NCBI GenBank assembly: GCA_046728155.1
Contig: JBKPDY010000176.1
Coordinates: 1 to 24,454, forward strand
DNA length: 24,454 nt
Reading direction: 5' to 3'
Origin: CAWDLX01 sp046728155
GTDB lineage: Bacteria; Actinomycetota; Actinomycetes; Mycobacteriales; Micromonosporaceae
A program made the translations under genes and the position numbers. Numbering within the stretch: position 1 is the stretch's first letter; every line of letters begins with the position of its first letter. A model generated the notes under the pieces. It did no database searches. It saw only the letters and a list, made by a program, of their open reading frames with translations, and was not told where the DNA came from. Positions 1 to 7,903 of this stretch are shown here, piece by piece.

Positions 1-1
1 G

Positions 2-172
2 GCATACGAGGCGGGATGCGTCTTCACGATCGACACGGACGCGCACGCCCCGGGACAACTCGACTGGCTGTACCAAGGATGCGAGCGGGCCGCCCTGTGC
101 GGGGTCGAGCCCGATCGCGTGGTCAACACCTGGTCGGCTGACCAGTTGCTGGAGTGGGCCAAGTCGCACTAG
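2..172 (+). CDS. PHP-domain protein, C-terminal fragment
   Basis: This is the last 56 codons of a gene that begins upstream of the window; the frame is open from base 2 to the TAG at 170-172. The visible tail contains the stretch FTIDTDAHAPGQLDWL followed by GCERAALCGV and ends in EWAKSH. The D-x-D-A-H segment is the final metal-binding motif expected near the C-terminus of PHP (polymerase and histidinol phosphatase) metallo-phosphoesterases, and the surrounding wording is like the PHP domains of actinobacterial PolX-like or histidinol-phosphatase-like proteins. Which substrate it acts on cannot be told from the tail. The stop codon is the first three bases of a 53-bp repeat, so the natural end of this protein may have been set by the repeat. 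It converges on the EamA gene. Confidence 0.7.
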   Translation, partial: AYEAGCVFTIDTDAHAPGQLDWLYQGCERAALCGVEPDRVVNTWSADQLLEWAKSH

Positions 173-275
173 TCACCCCACGCAGTCGCTCGCTGCGCTC
201 ACGACTCCGCGAGGCCCCCGACTAGTCACCCCACGCAGTCGCTCGCTGCGCTCACGACTCCGCGAGGCCCCCGAC
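170..275. repeat. Two tandem copies of a 53-bp repeat at a convergent gene junction
   Basis: Copy 1 is 170-222 and copy 2 is 223-275; they are identical, beginning TAGTCACCCCACGCAG and ending GCGAGGCCCCCGAC. Each copy has two mutually exclusive short stems: CGCAG/CTGCG around a 7-nt loop (181-197 in copy 1) and AGTCG/CGACT around a 13-nt loop. The left edge of copy 1 gives the TAG stop of the PHP gene. On the other strand copy 2 encodes the last 15 residues of the EamA transporter and its TGA stop at 226-228. Because 53 is not a multiple of 3, the two copies present the same tail and stop in different reading frames. Actinomycete genomes carry families of such GCTCGCTGCGCTC-type intergenic repeats; the copy number here cannot be judged from one window. 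Confidence 0.9.
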
Positions 276-1227
276 CAGCTGCGGGCACCGGTACGACCGG
301 TCGGGCCGGCCGCCATCTCAGCGCCCCCTGCGAGACGGCCACTCCGAGCAGCACGACGAGTGCACCGACCGGTTGGTACCACGACACGTGTTCGCCCAGC
401 AGGAACACGCCTTCAAGAGTTGAGAAGACCGGGATCAGGTACGTGACCGATGCCGACGTGGATGCGCCCGCCAGCCGGATGACCCGGAAGTTGAGGGCGA
501 AGGCTATCCCGGTCCCCATGGCGCCGAGGGCGAGCACGCTGGCAATCACGCCAGGAGTCAACGCCGATGCGGCCGGCCACCCACCGGCCACGAACGGAGC
601 GACCATCGCCAGTACGGCGGTGGCGGTCAACAATTGCCCGGCCGCCAGCGCCGTACCAGGAACATCGGGCTTGGCGAGGAAGCGGCGCGTATACGGGATG
701 GAGATGCCGTAGCAGACCGCCGCCGCGAAGCACATCAGCTGCCCGACGAGGCTCGAGCCGGCATCGACGTGCCACACCCCGAGGATGGTCAGTACGCCGA
801 CGAAGCCGACGCCCAGACCGACTGCCCGACGCATGGTCATGGCCTCGGTACGGTACGCGTAGACCGCCATCGGCAACGCGATCAGCGGCGTCGTCGCGTT
901 CCAGATGCCGGCCAGGATCGACGGTATGCGCTGCTCGGCGAAGCCGAACAGGCTGAACGGTACGGCGACCCCCACCACGCCGACGAAGACCAGATGGGCC
1001 CAGACGCGCCACCCGCGCGGCAGCCGCTGGCGCAGCACGGCCAGCAACACGAGCAGGGTCAGCGCGCCGGCGGCGGTACGGCCAAGGGCGATGTAGACCG
1101 GGTGCAGTCCGCCGAGGCCAACCTTGATGAAGAGGAAACTCGATCCCCAGATGGCGGCGAGCGCTACGAACCCGGGCAGCCATGTGCGGCCGGAGTGGGT
1201 TGGCGTGGTAAGGAGTGGTCGGGTCAC
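226..1227 (-). CDS. EamA-type drug/metabolite exporter family protein
   Basis: A 333-aa polytopic inner-membrane protein with about ten hydrophobic helices arranged as two EamA repeats. The first begins after a short charged N-terminus with the typical family wording AAIWGSSFLFIKVGL, and the second contains VTYLIPVFSTLEGVFLLGEH, the conserved proline-containing helix near the end of EamA domains. Members export small metabolites or amino acids by an uncharacterised proton-coupled mechanism; the substrate is unknown. I place the start at GTG 1227, ten codons inside a longer frame that opens with TTG at 1257, because it leaves a normal short N-terminus; TATAGG just upstream could be a -10 box for a near-leaderless transcript. 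The last 15 residues (RGPRGVVSAASDCVG) and the stop come from the 53-bp repeat rather than from the family. It is divergent from the DUF885 gene. Confidence 0.85.
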   Translation of the reverse strand: MTRPLLTTPTHSGRTWLPGFVALAAIWGSSFLFIKVGLGGLHPVYIALGRTAAGALTLLVLLAVLRQRLPRGWRVWAHLVFVGVVGVAVPFSLFGFAEQRIPSILAGIWNATTPLIALPMAVYAYRTEAMTMRRAVGLGVGFVGVLTILGVWHVDAGSSLVGQLMCFAAAVCYGISIPYTRRFLAKPDVPGTALAAGQLLTATAVLAMVAPFVAGGWPAASALTPGVIASVLALGAMGTGIAFALNFRVIRLAGASTSASVTYLIPVFSTLEGVFLLGEHVSWYQPVGALVVLLGVAVSQGALRWRPARPVVPVPAAGRGPRGVVSAASDCVG

Positions 1228-1310
1228 GGTCCCTATACTGCACGACCGCTCCGACAAGAGTCTGGCGAGTTTCGGACCACGCGTTCGCCCATCAACGCCG
1301 CGGCCGTTGT

Positions 1311-1316
1311 TAGGGT
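1311..1316 (+). promoter_or_regulatory. Putative -10 box for a leaderless DUF885 transcript
   Basis: TAGGGT lies six bases upstream of the GTG start at 1323. TANNNT at this distance is the usual arrangement for leaderless actinobacterial mRNAs, and no Shine-Dalgarno sequence precedes the start. No convincing -35 element is visible at 17-18 bp spacing, so this is a motif-level inference. Confidence 0.45.
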
Positions 1317-1322
1317 CGTGAC

Positions 1323-3008
1323 GTGGGACACATTGACGAGATCGCGGACCGCTATGTCGACGAGTACGCCCGGCTGGACCCCATCGCCGCCACTGCCCTG
1401 GGCATCGCCGGCCACGACGACCGGCTGACCGAGATGACCCCGGAGGGCTTTGGCGCCCGAGCCGACCTCGACCGGCGCACCCTCGCGCAACTTGCCCTGA
1501 TCGTCCCGGCTGACGAGGTGGAACGGGTCGCCAAGGAGGCGATGACCGAACGCCTCGAGGTCGGCCTCGAACGCTACGACGCGGGAATGGTGACCAGCGA
1601 AGTCAACGTGGTCGCCGGACCGCTCAACGATCTGCGCGGTGTCTTCGACCTGATGCCGCTCGCCGGCGAGTCGGCGGCCAGCGACATCAACGCCCGCCTG
1701 CACGCGGTGCCGACCGCACTGACCCAGCTGCGCCAGACCGTGCTCGAGGCCGCCGATCACGGACACGTCGCGGCCAGCCGGCAGATCCTCGAAGTGGCGG
1801 CCCAGTGCGATGCGTGGGCCGACCCGGCGCGGGACGACTTCTGGCCCGGCCTGGCCCGCCGAATCCGCGAGGCGAACGCCCAGGGGTTACCTGACGGGCT
1901 GGTCGAGGACATCGACACCGCCGCCGCGGCGTCCCGAGCCGCCACCGCCGAGTTCGGCCGGTTCCTGCGTGAGGAGCTCGCCCCGCGCGGCCGGGAGAAC
2001 GAGGCGGTCGGCCGCGAGCTCTACGGGCTGGCGTCGCGAAACTTCCTCGGCGCGGCCGTCGACCTCGAGGGGACGTACGCCTGGGGACTGGCCGAGCTGG
2101 CCCGGATCGAAGCCGACATGCGTGCGGTCGCCGACAAGATCCAGCCCGGTGCGACCGCGACCGAGGCGATCGCAGCCCTCGAGGGCGATCCCGCTCGCCG
2201 TATCGACGGCAAGGAGGCCTTCCGCGACTGGATGCAGGCGCTCGCCGACCGGACGCTCGGCGATCTCACCGATACCCACTTCGACATCCCCGAGCAGGTA
2301 CGGGTCATCGAGTGCCTCATCGCTCCGGTCGCCGACGGCGGAATCTACTACACCGGGCCGAACGAGGACTTCAGCCGGCCGGGCCGGATGTGGTGGGCCG
2401 TGCCCTCCGGCGTGGACTCCTTCTCCACGTGGAAAGAGGTCACCGTCGTCTACCACGAAGGCGTACCTGGCCACCACCTCCAGGTTGGTCAGACCGCCGT
2501 GCGCACCGACATTCTCAACCGGTGGCGTCGCCGGATGGCCGGCTGCTCCGGTCACGGCGAGGGCTGGGCGCTCTACGCCGAGCGGCTCATGGACGAACTC
2601 GGGTATCTCGACGACCCGGGGGACAAGATAGGCATGCTCGACTCGCAGGCGTTGCGCGCGGCCCGGGTCGTCGTCGATATTGGGATGCACCTCGAGCTGC
2701 AGGTTCCGGTGGACAACCCGTTCGGCTTCCATCCGGGTGAGACCTGGAACCGGGAGCTGGGTTGGGAGTTCCTACGCGGACACTGCAACGTGGGCGACGA
2801 GGCGCTACGGTTCGAGCTCAACCGGTACCTTGGCTGGCCCGGACAGGCGCCGGCCTACAAGGTCGGCGAGCGGGTGTGGCTCGAGGCGCGGGCCGATGCC
2901 CAGGCCCGCAAAGGGCCGGCCTTCGATCTGAAGGCCTTCCACCGGGCGGCACTGGATCTCGGACCCCTCGGGTTGGATCCGCTCCGGGCGGCGCTGACGC
3001 GGATCTAG
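1323..3008 (+). CDS. DUF885 family predicted metallopeptidase
   Basis: A 561-aa protein without signal peptide or membrane segment. The diagnostic DUF885 motif HEGVPGHH starts at about residue 378 (coded from 2454), giving the His-Glu and His-His metal ligands. A second motif, GEGWALYAERL, follows at about residue 412 and should carry the distal glutamate. Full length and both motifs are consistent with an intact, cytoplasmic zinc-dependent peptidase of the gluzincin-like type; natural substrates of the family are largely unknown. The GTG start at 1323 is supported by the adjacent TAGGGT box. It reads away from the EamA gene and towards the large regulator, from which it is separated by a 405-bp gene-free stretch. 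Confidence 0.88.
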   Translation: MGHIDEIADRYVDEYARLDPIAATALGIAGHDDRLTEMTPEGFGARADLDRRTLAQLALIVPADEVERVAKEAMTERLEVGLERYDAGMVTSEVNVVAGPLNDLRGVFDLMPLAGESAASDINARLHAVPTALTQLRQTVLEAADHGHVAASRQILEVAAQCDAWADPARDDFWPGLARRIREANAQGLPDGLVEDIDTAAAASRAATAEFGRFLREELAPRGRENEAVGRELYGLASRNFLGAAVDLEGTYAWGLAELARIEADMRAVADKIQPGATATEAIAALEGDPARRIDGKEAFRDWMQALADRTLGDLTDTHFDIPEQVRVIECLIAPVADGGIYYTGPNEDFSRPGRMWWAVPSGVDSFSTWKEVTVVYHEGVPGHHLQVGQTAVRTDILNRWRRRMAGCSGHGEGWALYAERLMDELGYLDDPGDKIGMLDSQALRAARVVVDIGMHLELQVPVDNPFGFHPGETWNRELGWEFLRGHCNVGDEALRFELNRYLGWPGQAPAYKVGERVWLEARADAQARKGPAFDLKAFHRAALDLGPLGLDPLRAALTRI

Positions 3009-3413
3009 CTACCAGTGTCGCTTGATCGAGGCCGATGAAGGCGCCCGTCCAGGCGGACGAAAGGGTTGGCGCCCGGCCCGTATTACCTATGAAAGTCATG
3101 CGTTCGGGCGCCGCCATGTCGGCGCCATCCACCGATACGATCACAAGTTTCCGTACAAACCCTGAGCCACAATGCCTGTTGCAGTGTCGCGAACCGTGGT
3201 GTACCGAGAGCCGTGGTGAGATCGGCCGCTGGAGCGCGGAGACATGCGGTGTTTTGGGTCTCACCTCCTGGGATAGCCGGCCGAAGATCGGTGTTTCAGC
3301 ACCAGAAACGACACCTGACGGCGCTTCTGATGCCCTGACGGCGATCTTGCGGTCGATTCCCAGCATCTGGATACGCTTGGCGGCCGGCACTGCCGCCGCC
3401 TACGACGCGGGCT
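3009..3413. other. 405-bp gene-free stretch between convergent genes
   Basis: No gene is supported here. Base composition is less G/C-biased than the neighbours and the open frames on both strands lack third-position bias. It holds three related GGCGCC-containing words: GGCGCCCG at 3040-3047 and 3069-3076, and the inverted CGGGCGCC at 3106-3113. The last two could pair around a 29-nt A/T-richer loop. There is also a direct repeat CTGACGGCG about 20 bp apart near 3320-3345. Its length is unusual for a convergent junction in this window, so a small RNA or a decayed gene is possible, but nothing is recognisable. Confidence 0.5.
3379..3397 (-). terminator. Possible hairpin terminator of the SARP-STAND gene
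   Basis: GGCGGC (3379-3384) and GCCGCC (3392-3397) can form a 6-bp GC stem with a 7-nt loop, about 17 bp past the TGA of the minus-strand regulator. No T-tract follows, as is common in actinomycetes. The short stem makes this tentative. Confidence 0.3.
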
Positions 3414-6400
3414 TCAGTTCGGGCAAATCCGCCGGTACGGGTAACCGGGGATGTCCGCGGCCCACTCCTGCGGGCTCAGGTCGCGCCCGGCCAGCAGGCA
3501 CGCTTGGGCGATGAGGTGCTCGCTGTCGGCTGTCATCAGCATCCCGCGGGCCCCCAATGTCCCGGTGAGGTCCCAGGCCATAACGCCACCGGAGTCGCCG
3601 GAGGCGTAGAGCGTCCGGCCATCTGGTCCAAATTGGATAGTCGCGACGGGCTTCCGGTCACCGACGAACGTCCGGGTGGCGGCAAGCGTCCTCGTGTCGT
3701 AGACCACGATCGTGCCGTCCGAGGCGCCCGTGGCGAGCGAGGTGCCGTCCGCCGACCACGCGGCTGTAAGCACGTCCGTCGCCGGGATCGCCCCCGCCCG
3801 TGTACCCGATGCCCAGAGGGTGCCGTCGGCCGCGAGCAGCGTGCGCCCGGCTGGGCCGAGCGCGATCGGCCGGGCGGCGCCGCGGGCGACCGTCGTGTGT
3901 CCACTGGGGAGCGAGATGACCGTGGTGACGCCATCGGAACCGGCCGCCACGGCGGTGCCGTCCGGCGCGAGCAGCAGCGCCGACGACTTCGCCTGCGGCA
4001 ACTCGTAGGTCGTCGACGGCGTCCGGGCCGAGATGCTCCACGCGACCGGCGTCGCCGCTGGCTGGGCCAGGATGAGCGTGTCACCGTCGGCGAGCAGGCC
4101 GCCGACGGCACCCGGACCGGGCTCGCCGAACGGCGCCGCGTCGATGTCGCCGGATGCGACGCTCCAGACGACGATCCCACCGGTGCCTGCGCTCCAGCCG
4201 ACAAGCCGGCGTCCGTCGGGTGTGAAGGCCAACCCCAGTACGGCTCCACCGGCGGGTAACTCCAGCCGACCGATCGGGCTCAGGCTTCCACCACGCAGCA
4301 GCAGGACGCTCCCGGAGGCGGTCCCCGCGGCGACGGTGTGCGAGTCCGGGCTGACGGCGACCACGCGGACCCCGTCACCCGCCGTCGCCTCGAGGTCGGG
4401 GCTTCGCAACAGGGTCGCGCGCAACGCGTCGACCGTCGATGTCGACTGGTCCAGCGTCGCCGCCACCGTGGCGAGTCGCAGGGCCTGGCGAAGATCGGGC
4501 TCGACGGTCGCGCGTTCGGCGATCCGCACGGCATCGGCCTGCTCATTCGCCCTCGTCGCACTCTTCCAGGCAACGAACACCATCACGCCGGCCGCGAGAG
4601 CGGTCGCCAGGGTTAGTCCCAGCGCGATGATGACGTACCACAGTCGGCTCACCTGGCGTCGCCGGCCTACGTCGGCGGCGAGGAGTACCCGTTGCCCCGC
4701 CGCGAGGAAGTCGCGTTCCTCGGGCGCGAGTTCGTGCCCGGCCGCGTAGTCGAGCGCGGCAGCAAGTCGGACCGCGCCGTACAGCATCTCCGGCGGGCGC
4801 CGCTGCTCGGCCCAGGCGCGGGCCGACGCGCGCAGGTGGGAGCGCAGGTCCCGCTCGACCACCCGTTCCGCGATCCAGGACCGCAGCCGCGGCCAGCCCT
4901 CCACCAGCGACTGATGCGCCAGCGCAAGACGTCCGTCGACAATGGACACCAAGCCGAACTCGCGGAGCAGGGCGACAACGGTCGCGCGGTCACCGTCGCG
5001 GGGCCACATCGGAGTGGCGCCCGGGTCGGACAGACTGACCAGGATCTCCTCGGCGAGGGTCCGCTGTGCTGGTGTGAGTGCGGCGTACGCGCGCTCCCCG
5101 AAGTCTTCGACGGCCTGACCGAGGCCACCGCCACTCCGATACGCCTCAAGCCGAAGGTCCCCCCAGAGCGCGGTCAGCCCCGCCGAGAACGCCGGCAGCC
5201 CGGCCGTCGGCGCATCCGCCACCAGAGCGTCGACCAGTGGCGGTTCGACCGTCACGCCCGCCATCGCAGCCGGCTCCTCGATCGCCCGCCGCAGCTCCTC
5301 CGATGTCATCGGCGTCAGCAAGAGGGCGTTGGCGGCCGCGAGCCGGCCGAGCTCCGGGTACTCAGCCAAGCGAGGGTACGCGTCGGAGCGCGTCACCACG
5401 ACGACAGTGACGCTGTCCGAGGCGGCGGCCTCGCTGAGGGTGGCGAAGAGCTCGGCCCGCGCGGCCGGCACGAGGGTGAACACCTCCTCGAACTGGTCGA
5501 CCACGAGCAGAGTCCGCCGCGGGCGGCTGTCCACAGGGGACTCGTTGTCGGAGGGCGGGATCTGCTTCAGCTCAGCGGTCGGCTCATTCACGGCGGCCCC
5601 GTCGAAGTCCGCCACATCGGCGAGCGCGGCCAGCTCGGTCGCATCGGCCGGGTCCGGGCCATCGGCCGGATCCTCATCCGCCTCCTGGGCCAGCCGTAGC
5701 GCCAGTTCGGCCGCCGCGGACGGAGTGACGAGCAGCTGCCGCCAGCGCCCCGAATCGGGCAGTACACCGCCGGCGATCGCAGGGAGCACTCCGGCCCGGA
5801 CGAGCGACGACTTGCCCGAGCCGGCCGGGCCGATGATGGCGAGCACTGGCGTATCCACGAGCCGAGAGACGACCTCGGCGACCGCCTGCTCGCGACCCCG
5901 GAACAGTTCGGCGTCGGCCGACTCGTACCGTGCGAGGCCGCGGTAGGGGCTGCCCGCGAACGGTCGGGCAGCCGGCCGCAGCGGCAGCGTACTGCGCCGT
6001 ACCTGGTCCAGCTCGATGACTCCGCCGACGATCTCCTCGCGTAGGGACACGAGCCGCTGGGACGGCTCGGCCACCGACGCCGCCGCGCGGTCGATGCGTC
6101 GCCCGGCCCGGTTGAAGGCCCACTCGCTCGCGGCGCGGTGCAGCCGCCCTGGTACGCCACACGCGTTGGTCATGGCCGCCACCGCCACGGTATCGGTGGT
6201 GGCCGGGGCGTAGATTCGGACGATCTCGCCAACGGCGGCCTCGCCCAACGCGGTGAGGACGAGCTTCGGCAGTGACGAGAGCTCACCCACGCGGACCGGG
6301 TCTCGACAGGTCGGTAGCGTCAGCACCGGACGGTCCACATGGGACCTGATGAACCGGATGACCTCGAGCACGTCCTCGGTCGGCGCGAGGTCCAGATCGT

Positions 6401-7526
6401 CGAGCACGATGAGGTTGAGCCGGTCAGGCTCGGCCACGAGCGCGTCGCGCACCGAGTCCGGTGAGCCCGGATCGCCGCGCCCGTACCGGATGGCGACGCC
6501 TCGCTCGGCGACCCGTTGCGCCACCTCGACGACCACCCTCGTTTTGCCGATCCCTGGCGACCCGACCACCAGGCGAGCCTGCGCCCGCCTGGTGGCCGCC
6601 ATGTCCAGGGCGGCGATCAGCCAGTCGACCTCCTGCTCGCGTCCGATGCAGGCCGGCTCCCTCGCGCTCAGCGGAGCCGGCGGGATGCTCGCCTTCAGGG
6701 CGATACCGAACAGCGACGGGTCGTCGCTCAACACCGCCCGTTCGGCGGCCCGAAGCTCGGTGCCGGGTTTGATCGAGAGGTCCTCGACGAGGCGCCTCTC
6801 GGCCCGGCGCAGCGCGGACAGCGCGTCGCTGCGGCGACCCCTCCGGTACAGAGCGGTCATGAGGTGTACCCACAGCCGTTCGCGGTGCCAGTGCTCGAGC
6901 AGCAGACCCTGCACCTCGCCGATCAGTTCCGCCGGTACGCCAGGGGCGGCCAACGCTAGCCGAGCCTCCACTCTGGACTCGATCGCGGCGAGTCGCAGCT
7001 CCTCCAGTCGCTGGGCCTCCACCCGAGTGAACGGCTGATCGCCGAAATCGGCGTAGGCCGCCCCGCGCCACAACTTCAGGGCGGCATCCAGGCGGCCGAC
7101 AGCGAGCGCGGGTTGCCCGACCGCGAGCGCTCGGCGTCCGTCGGCGAGCAGGAGCTCAAACGCCTCCGCATCCACATTGGACACGCCAATGTGGAGGATA
7201 TAACCAACGGGGGTCGCGACCACTACGCTTGTCGGGTCGACATCGGGCGCCACGGCCGTGAGCGCCTTCCGCAACCGGGAGACCTGTGACGCCACGATGT
7301 TCTGGGCGTCATCGGGTGGCCGCCCTCCCCACAGACTCGCGATGACGCCCGTCGTGGAGACCTCCTGACCGGGCGTCCGGGCGAGCAGCGCCAACAGATC
7401 ACGGGCGATACCGGTCACGGCGACCGGCGAGGACTCGTAGCAGAGCTCGACCGGCCCGAGGACATTGAGCCGCCACGCCTGCTGGGCCCGGGCGACGACC
7501 CCGGGGCGGGTCATGGTGTCCTGCAT
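3414..7526 (-). CDS. Giant SARP-type regulator: winged helix, BTAD, two NTPase modules, TM, WD40-like
   Basis: 1370 aa. In order: winged-helix DNA-binding domain (about 18-105, starting LNVLGPVEL), BTAD helical domain (115-265), a first P-loop module with Walker A GSPGIGKTR (323-331) and Walker B LIVLDDLD (about 372), and an nSTAND1 module. The nSTAND1 part starts PYRGLARYESADAELFRGRE, with Walker A GPAGSGKSS (566-574) and Walker B LLVVDQFEE (673-681). One strongly hydrophobic span (about 962-986) follows, then a C-terminal WD40-like propeller (about 1050-1360). Family knowledge: STAND proteins switch on by NTP-driven oligomerisation after the repeat domain senses a ligand, and SARP heads activate transcription. 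With one span, the head would be cytoplasmic and the propeller outside. Start: ATG 7526; ATG 7514 with AGGA upstream is equally possible. The frame upstream to 7676 has poor third-position bias and is excluded. Targets unknown. Confidence 0.88.
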   Translation of the reverse strand: MQDTMTRPGVVARAQQAWRLNVLGPVELCYESSPVAVTGIARDLLALLARTPGQEVSTTGVIASLWGGRPPDDAQNIVASQVSRLRKALTAVAPDVDPTSVVVATPVGYILHIGVSNVDAEAFELLLADGRRALAVGQPALAVGRLDAALKLWRGAAYADFGDQPFTRVEAQRLEELRLAAIESRVEARLALAAPGVPAELIGEVQGLLLEHWHRERLWVHLMTALYRRGRRSDALSALRRAERRLVEDLSIKPGTELRAAERAVLSDDPSLFGIALKASIPPAPLSAREPACIGREQEVDWLIAALDMAATRRAQARLVVGSPGIGKTRVVVEVAQRVAERGVAIRYGRGDPGSPDSVRDALVAEPDRLNLIVLDDLDLAPTEDVLEVIRFIRSHVDRPVLTLPTCRDPVRVGELSSLPKLVLTALGEAAVGEIVRIYAPATTDTVAVAAMTNACGVPGRLHRAASEWAFNRAGRRIDRAAASVAEPSQRLVSLREEIVGGVIELDQVRRSTLPLRPAARPFAGSPYRGLARYESADAELFRGREQAVAEVVSRLVDTPVLAIIGPAGSGKSSLVRAGVLPAIAGGVLPDSGRWRQLLVTPSAAAELALRLAQEADEDPADGPDPADATELAALADVADFDGAAVNEPTAELKQIPPSDNESPVDSRPRRTLLVVDQFEEVFTLVPAARAELFATLSEAAASDSVTVVVVTRSDAYPRLAEYPELGRLAAANALLLTPMTSEELRRAIEEPAAMAGVTVEPPLVDALVADAPTAGLPAFSAGLTALWGDLRLEAYRSGGGLGQAVEDFGERAYAALTPAQRTLAEEILVSLSDPGATPMWPRDGDRATVVALLREFGLVSIVDGRLALAHQSLVEGWPRLRSWIAERVVERDLRSHLRASARAWAEQRRPPEMLYGAVRLAAALDYAAGHELAPEERDFLAAGQRVLLAADVGRRRQVSRLWYVIIALGLTLATALAAGVMVFVAWKSATRANEQADAVRIAERATVEPDLRQALRLATVAATLDQSTSTVDALRATLLRSPDLEATAGDGVRVVAVSPDSHTVAAGTASGSVLLLRGGSLSPIGRLELPAGGAVLGLAFTPDGRRLVGWSAGTGGIVVWSVASGDIDAAPFGEPGPGAVGGLLADGDTLILAQPAATPVAWSISARTPSTTYELPQAKSSALLLAPDGTAVAAGSDGVTTVISLPSGHTTVARGAARPIALGPAGRTLLAADGTLWASGTRAGAIPATDVLTAAWSADGTSLATGASDGTIVVYDTRTLAATRTFVGDRKPVATIQFGPDGRTLYASGDSGGVMAWDLTGTLGARGMLMTADSEHLIAQACLLAGRDLSPQEWAADIPGYPYRRICPN

Positions 7527-7564
7527 GGGGTTCGCACCACCAAACGGGTTGACGATCGTTGTGT

Positions 7565-7580
7565 TGCGTAGATGCGTAGG
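7565..7580. promoter_or_regulatory. Short direct repeat upstream of the SARP-STAND gene
   Basis: GCGTAG occurs twice with 8-bp spacing (7566-7571 and 7574-7579), about 40-50 bp before the regulator start. SARP proteins generally bind short direct repeats, so an autoregulatory site is conceivable. The repeat is short and its spacing is not the classical 11 bp, so the call is weak. Confidence 0.2.
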
Positions 7581-7645
7581 CGAGGCGCCATGATCAGTCG
7601 CTGCCGCCACGCGTATGCAGACCCTCCGCCCGTACTCGCCGGACG

Positions 7646-7777
7646 TCACAGGTCGATATGGTCGTGGCGGAACCACTCGGGCGCCTTGGCAGCCGCGAGC
7701 GTCGTCGCCACCCTGATGCAGTAGGTGTACCGGAAGACGAGGAGTCCACCCGCTCTATGCAGGTAGATCGGGCACAT
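7646..7777 (-). CDS. Small ORF, 43 aa, unrecognised
   Basis: The ORF starts MCPIYLHRAGGLLVFRYTY and ends FRHDHIDL before TGA at 7646-7648. Two ATG codons are adjacent (7780 and 7777); GAGG lies 7 nt before the second, which is a good ribosome-binding distance. About 37 of 43 codons end in G or C, much higher than the surrounding spacer. It lies on the same strand as the regulator, about 120 bp upstream of it. The protein is mildly hydrophobic in the middle and basic, with no domain I recognise. It could be a leader peptide, a real micro-protein, or the remnant of a longer gene. Confidence 0.4.
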   Translation of the reverse strand: MCPIYLHRAGGLLVFRYTYCIRVATTLAAAKAPEWFRHDHIDL

Positions 7778-7848
7778 CATAGCGCCTCGATACGGCCTGC
7801 GACAGGCTCGCCGCCGGCGAGTCGGGACCACAGTGGACGGAATAGGTG

Positions 7849-7876
7849 CGGGCGGGGTGGTTGACCACCCCGCCCG
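7849..7876 (-). terminator. Strong hairpin terminator after the DUF3068 gene
   Basis: A perfect 12-bp GC-rich inverted repeat (7849-7860 with 7865-7876) with loop TTGA sits about 28 bp past the TAG of the DUF3068 gene. It lacks a clear T-tract, which is usual for actinobacterial intrinsic terminators. Being symmetrical it could also block transcription from the other direction, and it insulates the glycan locus from the small ORF and regulator. Confidence 0.8.
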
Positions 7877-7903
7877 TAATGCCCGGACGACTCCGCCCCT
7901 GGG

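Noticed and set aside
2818..3390. A 190-aa minus-strand ORF overlapping the DUF885 3' end
   Set aside because: Most of its length is a shadow of the DUF885 gene and the rest is not similar to anything recognisable.
3035..3514. A 159-aa plus-strand ORF in the gene-free stretch
   Set aside because: It overlaps the 3' end of the regulator on the opposite strand, has no codon bias or recognisable domain, and lacks a ribosome site.
3414..7526. Pathway-specific regulator of an antibiotic cluster
   Set aside because: The SARP head alone does not imply this; no biosynthetic genes (PKS, NRPS, terpene or RiPP) occur in the window.
7527..7676. A 50-residue N-terminal extension of the giant regulator
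   Set aside because: Codons have poor third-position G/C bias, and SARP domains normally begin within about 20 residues of the start; ATG 7526 or 7514 fits.
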